64,000 nt of DNA. It comes from Reticulascus tulasneorum (lineage: Eukaryota; Ascomycota; Sordariomycetes; Glomerellales; Reticulascaceae). The DNA lies in assembly GCA_001557505.1 (NCBI GenBank), contig LSAX01000006.1, forward strand, positions 2,852,001-2,916,000, read 5' to 3'. Below the pieces are notes generated by a model. That model did not search any database. It saw only the letters and a program-made list of their open reading frames with translations, and was not told where the DNA came from. Within the stretch, counting starts at the first letter, position 1. Every line of letters starts with the position of its first letter. The position numbers and the translations under genes are program-made. Shown piece after piece: positions 12,167 to 22,568 of the stretch.

Positions 12167-13499
12167 ATGGCTTCGTTTCAGCAAGCAGGGAAAGATGCGA
12201 TCTCTGCGCATGTCTTGCAGCAGCTGTCAGGGACTCAATACGCTTGCTCCTCGCTAATGCAGCTGTCCGGCAGGCCCGATAATTTCGTTTATCGTGGTGT
12301 CCTAGCTCAACCACTCACTCTCCAAGACGGAGAGGGAGCTAGGAGCAGCATTATAGTCAAGCATACCACCCATCTGGCTCGGGATTCCCCGCTCGACGTC
12401 ATGCGCTGTGTAATTGCGGACTCCACTCTCTCATCATGCTTGTGGTGGTGGTTTCTTTGTGCGGTGTATCTGCCCTGCGGTATCCGAGTGCTGATTCTTT
12501 GTGTCCTCAAACCAGATATTCGAAGAGTCCTTGTTTAACCGGGTCGCCGACTTTTCCTCTCCCGCCACCACCGCCGCAGTGATCAAGGCACCCCGTCTTT
12601 TCCTATATGATCGAGAAGCTAACATCCAGATTCTGGAAGATTTCCCCAATACCAGTGTTCTCAAGTTTATGTTAGTCTCACCCAACGCGGGCAATCTTCT
12701 TCCCCAATCCAGCCCTGCCACAATTGGCCGCCACTTAGGGGCTTGGCTTCGATCTTGGCACACGTGGGCGTCGGCACCCGCGCAAGCTGCTCTGCAGGCG
12801 CAGATATTGCGGGACGACCCATTGCGAAAGCTGAAGTGTCGCATAACCTTCAATGGCTTTCTCGGCATACTCGAAAGCTACCCAGAACTTCTGGAAGGTC
12901 ACAGGCAGACCCTAGAAACAATCCGAGATGTCATGGTGAAGGAGTTTGAGAAGCCACCGACAGAGGAAGACGAGAATTGGGGCCTGATACATGGAGATTT
13001 CTGGACAGGGAAGTGCGTTACTCCTCTTGCATCGGTAATCACGTTATATTGGTTCTTATACTTTTAAATCATCAGTATTCTGCTTCCCACGACAGGGTGG
13101 CAGGAGCCGCCACCGCCTGGCGGAACTAACAAGCTCTTCGTCATTGACTGGGAATATGCACAGTTCGGTCACCGTTCCTACGATCTTGGCCAAATGGTTG
13201 GCGATATGTGTGAACGAAAGGTGTACAACCAAATCGATACCGGCGTTTCTGTCGCCGAAGGAGTCATTCGCGGCTACGGCGAGTTGAGTGACGAGATGGC
13301 TTTTCGTACTGCCATCTACGTAGGCGTTCATCTAATCCGGAGACGTCCAAAAGCGGGTCCGTGGGTGACTTCCCCGGAAGCGAATCTGGCTGCTTTGGCA
13401 GTCGGACGGGATTTTATTATAAAGGGGTGGGAGAAGGATAGAGAATTCTTCGAGGGCAGTCTGCTAGCGCCTCTGTTTAACGTAAAGTACCTAGGCTAG
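12167..13499 (+). CDS. Aminoglycoside phosphotransferase (APH) family kinase-like protein
   Basis: Exons 12167-12409, 12516-13012 and 13076-13499, 387 residues. The second intron (GTGCGT...TCATCAG) joins the conserved catalytic text GLIHGDFWTGN. Kinase-fold motifs: a lysine in SSIIVKH (about residue 65, nucleotide site), the catalytic loop HGDFWTGN (about 240-247, with Asp as catalytic base) and the metal-binding FVIDWEYAQFG (Asp near 270). Family members phosphorylate small hydroxylated substrates (choline, methylthioribose, aminoglycosides and others), so the substrate cannot be named. Cytosolic by absence of signal or helix. The start ATG has ACAATG context directly after a pyrimidine tract. 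Intact, with all key residues present. Confidence 0.85.
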
Positions 13500-13984
13500 T
13501 GTCCGTGAAACTCTTGAACGATCTCTTGTCTCACAAGTCTGTCATTGCTATCAGCCATCATGGCTGTCTATCTCTCCAAGATAATATGCTCGGTGCCATT
13601 GATGTGCTCCAAGGCAGATCAGTTCCACAACATGAACCGGCAATACAAACTGTACTTTCCTATAGACAATATTGGGGCCAAGAGTGACACTGCCTCACAA
13701 GTGACAATATCTACTTAAAGCTTCATGTACTGATTTCTCTATTAACACATACTTTCATGACCATATCTAGCTACCAAATACATCTCTATGCCACCATCTA
13801 TTAGATATCTCCAGCCTTCTAAACGCCAAAGGAAATGCTACCGTCCTTCTACCAATGTTTACTATTACCCAGACCCTGCATAGACCGCTATCCACATCTC
13901 TAAACACACTCCAAAGCCGCACTTGCCGACTCAAATCTACACTCCCTCGTTACACTCTCGAGAATCAGCAGAAGTTCATGGATG
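13500..13984. other. Convergent 3' intergenic region
   Basis: Between the kinase stop and the end of the minus-strand MFS gene. No gene supported; A/T-rich, short frames only. Confidence 0.5.
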
Positions 13985-15819
13985 CTATTCTTTTGCCTCG
14001 GCAGACGTTTCTGGAACCTGATCATGCTCATCCCACCCATCTCTCTGGTCTTTGGGTATGCGTATGAAAAGGATAGCCAGCAGGGTAGCAGCTCCAGTCA
14101 TTCCAATGCCCAGATACAAAGCATGCTTGTACCCAGCAACACGATCCCTTCCCCCATCGTTGGTGTAATACTCAACCGTGCCCGCGAAGCCAAGTCCTGT
14201 GCTCAGGCTGTATGCTTGTATTGTTCCAATCAGAGACCCCGCGATACCTTGATATTGCCTCTTCACCGTGTTACTTGCGATAATCTGAGCCGCCGTGAAC
14301 AAGAAGTCTGGTCCGAAAGACAGTATGGCCATAGCAGGGAAGGCCTGAGCCCAATATGTCTGCTTCGCCGGCATGGTTGCAACCAGGATGAGTGAGACGC
14401 ACGTGCTGGTAGACCCGATAGCCATGATGTACTGCGCTGGGAGATGTCGAATCGCCTTGGCACTGAGGATTGCTGCCACCGTCCCGCCGATTGCCAGCGG
14501 TACATAGGATGCCGCGCTGAGGAACAAGGAGTATCCACGCAACTCTTGATTCCAAGCCGTAATATACCAGATTATGATACCCACACCCATGAATGTTAAG
14601 AAGGCGCAAAGAATCATCATGGCAAATGAAGGTGCACCCCAGATGTTTAGGGGAAGAATCGGTTCCACAGTAAATCTCGATTCCCAGACGGCAAATGCAA
14701 CGAAGTGGAGAATGGAAACGATGAGGAGTGCGTAAACGTGTGGTACGGCCCATCCGGAGACTGCAGCTTGCCTGCGTGGAGTGACTGAGTTAGCAATGAC
14801 TTCGTACAGGAAGACAGATGACGATCGACGTACGTCCATACGTAGTTGAACAGTATCAGACCCCCAACTCCAAAGTATGCCCCAACATAATCGACCTTAC
14901 CACCGGCATCGAACGGCTTCCCTTCGCTGGGAACCAAGTACGCAAACAGTCCAAATAGGAAAGTTCCGATAATGGCCCTTTTGTCGCCGTGTCAGCTAAG
15001 TTACCAGTTTCCTTGATCTATCAGGCGGGATGTCAACTCACAGGAAGAAGAACAGCCACCACCATGGAGCCAACTGCCCGAAGAATCCCGGAAAGACGCT
15101 CCCTCCCGCGGCACCAATTGGTGCCATAGCCCCAAACAAGCCCACCGAAATATTTCGCATCTTACCGGGTGGGAAGGTGATGGTGAGCAGAGCAATCGAG
15201 TTCGGAACGACAAAGGCTCCCCCAATGCCGCATAGGGCTCGCATGATGCTCAGCGAGATAATATCGCGCATGAACCCAGAGATGAGGTGGAAGAGAATCC
15301 AAACCGCCAGGCCAGCCAAGACTGTGTTCTTGTGGCCATATACAGCGCCCACACGGCCGCCCATCAAAACAAATGCACCCTGGGTCAATCTTAGAAAGGA
15401 AAGCTGTGAGCACTCATCCTACTGGCTGGGAGCAGAGTGACAAACGGATATGATGCCACAATCCACACGGCTTTATCCGGAGTTGCACCTATCTCCTTTG
15501 CGATATGGGAAGCAGCGGTGATGCCGGCGCCATACGGGATCATCTGTAACGGTTAGCGAGTACCATAGATGGATCGGTGGGGGCAGCTTGCCTGGATAAA
15601 TTGACATAGGACGATCGCGCCAGAGATCATGACTCCCCTTGCGCCTCCCCAAGAGAGCTCGGGTCCTTTAGCATCAGTGCCCAGGCTCTCGATGTCCTTA
15701 CCCGGAGGCTTCCCTTCATTGGCGTTGGAGGTTTCGAGTTCGTTGACAGGCGTAGGCGTCTCAGATACTTGGTCATTGTCGCCGCGGGGTGCTGCGTCGA
15801 TGGTGTCAGGGTTCGCCAT
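13985..15819 (-). CDS. MFS exporter of the DHA2/Atr1 (aminotriazole-resistance) type
   Basis: Five exons: 15819-15592, 15543-15446, 15389-15042, 14977-14834, 14771-13985; 534 residues. The first intron uses a GC donor (CAG/GCAAGC, acceptor ACAG); the other donors are GTTTGT, GTGAGT and GTACGT. After a 60-residue charged N-terminal tail the protein is mostly membrane helices; a 14-helix topology is expected. Motif A appears as GGRVGAVYGHKN, and MRALCGIGGAFVVPNSIALL contains the helix 4 arginine and the helix 5 antiporter-like glycine/proline region. Family members export toxic or secondary compounds by proton antiport at the plasma membrane. Its ATG faces the bZIP gene across a 1.36 kb divergent region. 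No motif is broken. The substrate is unknown. Confidence 0.85.
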
Positions 15820-17177
15820 CTGGTTGCTTATTGTTCGCTACTTTGTACAACTCCTTGAATTGAACGTGTCGAATTCATGAAGCAGTAGAGAACATAGCAG
15901 AGAGAGAGTTCTGTGCCTTATACTTCGATATGCGCCAGGCCAAGATTTGACAATTGGATTCCCATCGTTGGATTTGTGGCAACGTCGATGACGGCGCCGA
16001 TCTCAACCGTGGGTTACTGATGGCTCCGATTCCGTACTAGAATGACTGATTTTGGGAGTATATCGCAATAAATCCCCAAGTCCTAGGAGAGCCTGGATTT
16101 GATCACATAATCGGAGGCAGAATTGGGCACAGTCGGGGAACTTATTGTGTCCCGGGTCGCCCGACCAGGGGACATTTTTCGGGTAGATGATTGCTTCTCC
16201 AATGCTGTTGCCGTTCTCCAACCCCAAAACAAAGGAATGCAATGAGATCGCCAGTGAATAACGCCTCTTACCAGCTGAATAAGTGGCTATCTTCCTGACA
16301 TCGGCAAGCGGGCATTCAAAAAGAAAGCCGGACTCCTAGCTACTGAAGTTCATAAGCTATCAGATCCAGTGGTGCTCCAGGGGTTGGGGTTGGTAAAAAT
16401 GATGGGGAAATATTACGCCGAGTGCCTAACTGCCCTAAATAAAGGCTTAGGTACTCCGAACTTACAGCGCCTAGAGTACCTTAGTGGCAGCAAACACAAC
16501 TACCTAATTAGTACCGATGCATACGTTAGGCACGGAAACTGGTAGGTACTGAATTATTCCCCACCTACCAGAGTCGCTTAGTTATGCATATCATCCTGAT
16601 CTAAACTTAGAGAGTGACTATAACCTATTATCAAGAGCTTCGCGGAAATGATTTCGTCGGCTCTTTCACGACCTTGCAAAGCCAGAGGAGAGGGGCGTGC
16701 CACTCTCTTCGGCGCTTTGTGAGACCGGCATTTTTTGTCATCCGCATGGCGGAGAATTTATATAATTGCTCCGATTGCCCTGTGTCCAATTGGACACACG
16801 ACGCATGTACGGTGGAGCCAGTGAGTCTGATGAGTAAGATTCTTGGGGAGTTGTAGGGCCCCCGCCCCACGTCCGGTTCTCATCAGTCCCGCCTTGAGTT
16901 GGGTAGCTGATGAATGGAGGGAGGGCAAAGGCGATGGAAGAAAAACGAAGATTCCTGGTCTTGAGCTTGAGGTACACTAAGCAAACTCGTCGGTTTGTCT
17001 GCGTAGTAGCGGAATGGCCCATATACCAGACAAAGTCTCATATGATCCTTTGCTCGTCCTTTCACCTTATTCCAAGACATTATCAGTCAGTTAAGTCGCG
17101 ACTCGGCTCCATCATCATCGTGGCATCTCCCAACAAACGTGTCTTTATCGTATCGTGTCATCATTTGCCGAATTGTC
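15820..17177. promoter_or_regulatory. Divergent promoter of the MFS exporter and bZIP genes
   Basis: 1.36 kb without a supported gene. It contains a perfect 18-base palindrome at 16781-16798 and, just left of it at 16741-16753, a 13-base inverted repeat with 5-base arms, TCCGC-ATG-GCGGA, of the kind bound by Zn2Cys6 dimers. Binding is inference. Confidence 0.5.
16781..16798. promoter_or_regulatory. Perfect 18-base palindrome
   Basis: TGTGTCCAATTGGACACA reads the same on both strands. It lies about 380 bases upstream of the bZIP ATG in a divergent promoter, so it is a candidate dimeric regulator site. Palindrome seen; function inferred. Confidence 0.5.
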
Positions 17178-18693
17178 ATGAGTACTCGTACATCTCAGGA
17201 TTCAGCGGCCCAGAAACGCCGTGGCCGTCCCCAGAAAGAGTCCAGCCCAGAGGAAGAGTCACTGAAGGTAGGCAACACCAGTCGGGGCAATTATGTAATT
17301 TTCCCACGATACTTGCGACAGCACTAACTTCGTCCTTTGTCGAGCTCAGCTTCGCCGAGAAAGAAATCGCCAAGCGCAGCAGGTCTTTCGGATCCGGAAA
17401 CAAGCTGCCCAATTAGAGCAGGAGCAGCAGATTCAGAAGCTCGAAGACACCATTGAGCAAATGAGTTCCGTGTTTCTTGGCTTTTCTGACGATCTGCTGC
17501 AGTCTGACAGCATTGTCAGGGACCCGGGTCTAATGCGCAAGCTTCGAGAGGCGATACGACGTACTGTGACGCTGGCACGGGCCGAGCCTAGCTCAGATAT
17601 GCAGCTTGCGAGCCTTGAATCTTCCCCCGGTGCACAGAACCAATCTGGGGCGTCCGCATCCGGCAGTCAGTACTATGAGGAGCAGCTCATGGATGTGGAT
17701 GGGCTCCCGTTGGTCTACAATACCTCCGCAACAGGAGTCTCTCCCAACGCCTCGCCTCAAAAGGATTCACTGGACGAGATGCTAATCCCCATAGAATCAG
17801 CCCCCCTTTCCCACAACTTATCGAATGCGGTAACTCAAACAAACAGCAACCCTACTTTTTCAGATTCTTCTATATTGAATGGTGGTCTCTTATCATTTGA
17901 TACCAGCGTCTTCGGCAACGGGTGGACTAACGATCTCCCTATCTCCTACACACGTGCCCTGCACAAGCAGCCGATAGACACGAGAAGCCTCAGTCTCAAA
18001 ATTGTACGATCGACGTTGCAGACTGCATACTACTGTATCATGGATACAGCTCAACTGTCGAGTGTCCTTGGAAAGAATATGTTTGAATTTTCACTGCGGC
18101 AACACTCTCGAGAAGAGCTTGCTTTCAACATACGCTGGTTCCTTGGCCCTGGTAATACAGAGATCTTCCGGCTCTCTGATGTTGAATATGGGAAGGTGCT
18201 GCCGAAAGAAAAGACGGCTAGTATTACTCTTCATCCCGATGTGGATTTGTACGCCATTGGGGAGGAAGAAGCGAAGCAGACCCGGGGATCACTGGGACCG
18301 TTTAAGCCTTTTGTCAATGCTGATGAAGTGGAGGGGTATCTGAATGCAAGAGGCGCCCGCTATGTGGATGAGGATATCCTCGAGCTTGAAGTTGGAGTCG
18401 ACCCAATTACAGCATTGCCTTCAGTCGAGCTTTTCGACCATAATGTCACTGCCCGTGGGTTCGATCCACAGCGCCAGTTCCTCAACTCGGATATCTTCTT
18501 CCCCGGAACTCAAATGCAGGACACCAGCTTGCAAGAGTTTGTGTCTCTCGCCCGACTTCAGATGAAAAGAGTCCGGATCTCACAATGGCTTCTCATGCGA
18601 CACTTGGCCGACATCTCGGTATGTCTGACATATGGGCCCGCATACCACAAAGACGATTTAGACAAGGCGATAGCGAATTCCGTTATCGGTTGA
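17178..18693 (+). CDS. bZIP transcription factor with AT-hook-like N-terminus
   Basis: Exons 17178-17267 and 17350-18693, 477 residues. Exon 1 encodes a 30-residue basic leader containing KRRGRPQK, which carries the RGRP core of an AT hook. Exon 2 opens with the DNA-binding region RRERNRQAQQVFRIRKQ (N-x3-Q-x2-F-R, AP-1/Yap-like) followed by a zipper-like helix (about residues 45-70, LEQEQQIQKLEDTIEQM). The remainder is a Ser/Asn-rich linker (90-175) and a C-terminal domain (about 180-477) with helical text such as MKRVRISQWLLMRHLAD. Other fungal bZIP proteins carry similar tails, but I cannot name the domain. Nuclear role is inferred. The next gene, 700 bases downstream on the same strand, is NmrA-like, a possible partner. 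Confidence 0.85.
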
Positions 18694-19397
18694 TTGTGGG
18701 GAAATGCTTGCTCAACACGCCTCGGCATGTCACAATTTAAAGGACACGGACAGAGCCAGATGGCATGTCCCAGAGGCCGAGGCACTCAAAGGATTGGAGC
18801 CATCTGGCTCGAACCCTTGAACAGTGGAAGCCTTGCGTTATGTCATTTCCTTGGACATGACAATGCAAGCTGCCTCGGGATCCACTTGTCAAATGGATTG
18901 GATGACTCTCGTCCGCAATTAACCCTGTCGGATTATTCACACCAACAGCCGAGGACGATTATTAAACAAGAGTAAGTACGCTGGTCTAGCGGGTTTGGGG
19001 ATATCCCCCAGCACAAAATCAACGCTAGTTGAGAAGTTACTTGCAGATCCAACAATTAGACCAATGGACGTGTCAGACTGCACGACCAATCGGCAAAAAC
19101 ATGGCAACCGCTGATAAATGTGGGCCAGATTACTTATTGCAAGTTGCAGGTTTGCACCGTCATCCCGCAACATTGGACTGTCGGCGTACATGTCGATATT
19201 TGCTATCTGTGTAAGCAACATCGTGAGAGCGCAATATTGTACTATAAGACGCGCTTGTTAGTCCTCATGAAGTAGCAATATGTAACAAGCAACTCAAATC
19301 AACTTCATCCAGCTTTTATTCCATCATCTTCATCAACAGTCACCATTTATTTCATCAACTTGCCGTTTCGTAGCACATCTCCTGTTTGATTCCCATC
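18694..19397. other. Intergenic, promoter of the NmrA-like gene
   Basis: No gene supported. A TATAAG element at 19243-19248 is about 150 bases upstream of the NmrA-like ATG, and the final 100 bases are rich in CATCA and TTCATC words typical of a leader. Confidence 0.45.
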
Positions 19398-20494
19398 ATG
19401 AAGACAATCCTTATCGTCGGGGCCACAGGTGCTCAAGGAGGCTCCGTCGTTAAACATCTCCTGTCCACAGGGGAGTACCTTATTCTCGCGTTCACGAGAC
19501 CCACCACAATTCCCCATGTCCAAGAGCTAGCAGCCAACCCAAATGTGGAGCTGATCATCAACAATGCCACTTTTGGCTATGACGAGGAAGCCTTCTCCTC
19601 TGCAGCATCAAGAGCAGATTTCGTGCTAGTCAATACCGACGGTTTTACCATGGGTGAGATTGCCGAAACGTACTGGGGAATTCGGCTTTACGAATGGTCT
19701 GTCAGGGCTGGGGTGAAGCACTTTGTTTACAGCGGGCTGGAAGAGAACGGAAAGAAATCCAACTACGACCCCAAGTTCTATGTTGGTCATTTTGAGGGCA
19801 AGGTCAGAGTCCAACGTACGTTGATTCACTTCCGGCCTGAAACGCAATGAAGCATTGACTGATCATATCGTGGCCAGAATTCATTAAAGCGCAGCCGACA
19901 TCTACTATGGCATGGACCATCATTCGCTCCGGACCTTACATAGAGATGCTCTCCGATATGCTCGGTCCATCGGTAGGACCTGACGGAACATACAACTTCA
20001 ACCTTCCAATGGGGAACGGCGCCATCCCCTTCATTCACCTCGATGACTTCGGCCCGTATGTCCACTGGGCCTTATCCACCCCTTCGGAGTCTACCGGCTT
20101 CGATTTGGGGATCGCTACAGCACACATCTCAGGCGCTGAAATAGCGAGCACCTTTACGGCGCAGACCGGGAAGCCGGGGAAATATGTCGATCTTCCCGTT
20201 GAAATGTGGAACAAAGCAGCATGGAAGAACTTACCAAAGGGACCTGACACTAAAATGGGATTCAAGTCAGTCAATGATGAAAAACTTCTAGTGCAGACAT
20301 ATGAGCAGAACTTTACAAACTGGTGGAATTTGTATAAAGCGAGTGGGGACAACAAAGGGTTGATCCAGCGGGACTATGAGCTTCTCGATCGAATTTCTCC
20401 TGGAAGGGTCAAGAGTTTAGCGGAATGGATGAAGAAAGTCGGGTACACTGGGGAGAAAGTTCAGGTTCTCAAGATTCGAGAATCAACTAATTGA
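19398..20494 (+). CDS. NmrA-like NAD(P)-binding protein
   Basis: Exons 19398-19815 and 19878-20494, 344 residues. The intron has GTACGT, a CTGAT branch-like site and CCAG. The Rossmann signature GATGAQGGSVV is at about residues 8-18, with a following beta strand LILAFTRP. Atypical-SDR landmarks include HFVYSGLEE (about 115) and WTIIRSGPYIEM (about 152), the usual NmrA core order. A classical YxxxK dehydrogenase pair is not evident, which suits a sensor rather than an enzyme. The start is the ATG after TTCCCATC; an upstream TTG in frame is not needed. In Aspergillus nidulans, NmrA senses NAD(P) state and restrains the GATA factor AreA. A regulatory role beside the bZIP gene is inference; it could also be a quinone-reductase-like enzyme. 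Confidence 0.85.
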
Positions 20495-21713
20495 AGTGAG
20501 CACAGACACCACGGCTGGTCGTGGATTGTCATGGCTTGATTGACGCTATTAGATGTAACGACATGGACATAAGAGATAGAGTGTACTTATAATGCTGTAC
20601 AAACATCCTTTCCCTTTGACCTAGGACTATTATGCGATGGTTCCATCCGCCATATTCTCACCTTGTACAAGTCCAAGAACAGCGCACTGACTCAGAGATG
20701 CCTTACCAGACCTAACTACTAACAGCAAGCCGCGTGGGCTAATAGGGACTGCGATTGCTGTAACCAGCCCTCGCACAAGAGAAAGTCTCTGCCCAGTTGC
20801 CCGGATCTTATCGCCTGCGGGCTACGGGGTCAGTAGTAATAACAGTCCACCTCCCGCAGGCAGCGAATCAGTACAGAATACATAAAATGTAGTTGTGCCG
20901 TACATGCACTAGCCAGCCGGAGTCACCCGAGTCCGAGATGTCATTTTCCATGCTGGGTATCGTTCAGCAAATGCTCACATGATACACTTGAACCGGGTCG
21001 CTGTTCGTTTCTTGCTGAATTTGTAAGACATCATGACGAACTTTTGTCCGTGGAACAGATTGAAAGAATATGGAACAACAACAAAGAGCATTTATAATTG
21101 CGGATGGACTATGAAATAATCGGAGGATCACTTTTGAAGTACGTACGTCGACGATTTATAAAATTCCCGACCGCCCCACCAGCAGCAGCTCTGCACCATG
21201 CACGCCCCCACTAGCCAAATACCAATCAGTAAACGGGCAAATTATTCGGCCACAGCCGCATTGTGATTCTTGACTAATAAGCTCCAGATTAAGGTCTTAC
21301 TGATCTGCTAGCCGGATGAAGTCTGCAGCTGGTAGTACTGTGTTGCTGATGCAATCAACGTTCCAGGCCCTGGCATCCTTCGGGGGCATCACAAACTCGC
21401 AAGGAAGATGACTGGAATCGACTTATAATAACCTTGAAATAGATATGTGAGGCTCTATATAACGAGACTTTGGCCTTCCGAGTTGATAGTTTTATGATCT
21501 TCCACATCAACAACAGCCTCGAACACTTGCACATCTCCTAAAACAACAGAACCATCTTCACCAAGTAGCCTTGCATCCAACACAAACTTCTCACTCAAAT
21601 TTTCTAAATTCCGAGATCTCAAATCATATCACCGCTGCTAAATCACTGCTAAAAATCCTTGCCTTGCGACCCAAACATCCTCCCCAGGTTGCACATCCCC
21701 CTATCCAGTCATT
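20495..21713. other. Intergenic, promoter of the SDR gene
   Basis: 1.2 kb without a supported gene. TATATAA at 21456-21462 and a C/A-rich leader (21500-21710) precede the SDR ATG. Confidence 0.5.
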
Positions 21714-22568
21714 ATGGCCACTTTCGTCAAGAACCATCTCCAGCCCTACGAAGCACTCACCAAGTTTATTGAGTCCCAACCCCTGAAGGGGAAAAGCTTC
21801 CTCATCACCGGCGCTGGTCGAGGAGTAGGCGAACACATCACTGGCCAAATCGCAGCGGCGGGAGCCCAGACCATCGGCATTGTCGGCCGCGATAAGGCCC
21901 GAATCGAGTCCTCGGCAGAGAAATTCAGTCAATCTTACCCCTCCACCAAGTTTGTTCCTTTTACCGCCGATATCACAGATGAAGACGCCATCAACAGTGT
22001 TTTCAAGTCGTTTGGTACGCCGGATGTATTGATTAATAACGCTGGCGTTTTCGTCGATGACGGTCCCTTTATCGACCAAAATCTCAAGGACTGGTGGAGC
22101 AGCATCGGAATCAACATGCTTGGCAGTGCAATCGTCACTCAGCAGTACCTTCGCGCGTTGGGCCCTCACAAGAAAGCCGTTGTGCTAAATGTTTCGAGCT
22201 TTGTAGCACACATGCGCTTTCCTATGAAGGGATGGTCTGGTTACAACGCCAGCAAGACCGGACAGGCTCGCATCTTTGAATATGTCCGATTTGAGCATCC
22301 CGAAGTCCGATTCATCAACATTAATCCCGGAACCATTGCGTCAGATGGCTTTGATAAATCTGGCGCTACTCCTCCAGCGGGTGGCATGACTGATGGAACA
22401 TTGGCTGGGCAATTTTATGCCTGGGCGGCAACAGAAGAAGCCGAGTTCTTGAGTGGCCGCTTTGCTTGGGCAGAGTGGGACATTGAGGAGCTGAAGGCGA
22501 AGAAAGAAGAAATCCTGGAGAAGGACTTGCTCCTGCTTACTATCGAAGGATTTGATAAAGGATTTTAG
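21714..22568 (+). CDS. Short-chain dehydrogenase/reductase (classical SDR)
   Basis: Single exon, 284 residues, as usual for the family. Cofactor-binding motif TGAGRGVGE (residues 32-40), NNAG (108-111), the catalytic serine in NVSSF (about 161), and the YNASK pair with Tyr177 and Lys181. These residues indicate an active NAD(P)-dependent oxidoreductase. A basic/aspartate residue after strand 2 (GRDKARIE) does not settle NADPH against NADH. No signal peptide or membrane helix, so probably cytosolic. The C-terminal 60 residues (AWAATEEAEFLSGRFAW) resemble fungal SDRs of unknown substrate. The ATG lies in CATTATGG. It follows the NmrA-like gene on the same strand by 1.2 kb, so it has its own promoter. 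Confidence 0.9.
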   Translation: MATFVKNHLQPYEALTKFIESQPLKGKSFLITGAGRGVGEHITGQIAAAGAQTIGIVGRDKARIESSAEKFSQSYPSTKFVPFTADITDEDAINSVFKSFGTPDVLINNAGVFVDDGPFIDQNLKDWWSSIGINMLGSAIVTQQYLRALGPHKKAVVLNVSSFVAHMRFPMKGWSGYNASKTGQARIFEYVRFEHPEVRFININPGTIASDGFDKSGATPPAGGMTDGTLAGQFYAWAATEEAEFLSGRFAWAEWDIEELKAKKEEILEKDLLLLTIEGFDKGF

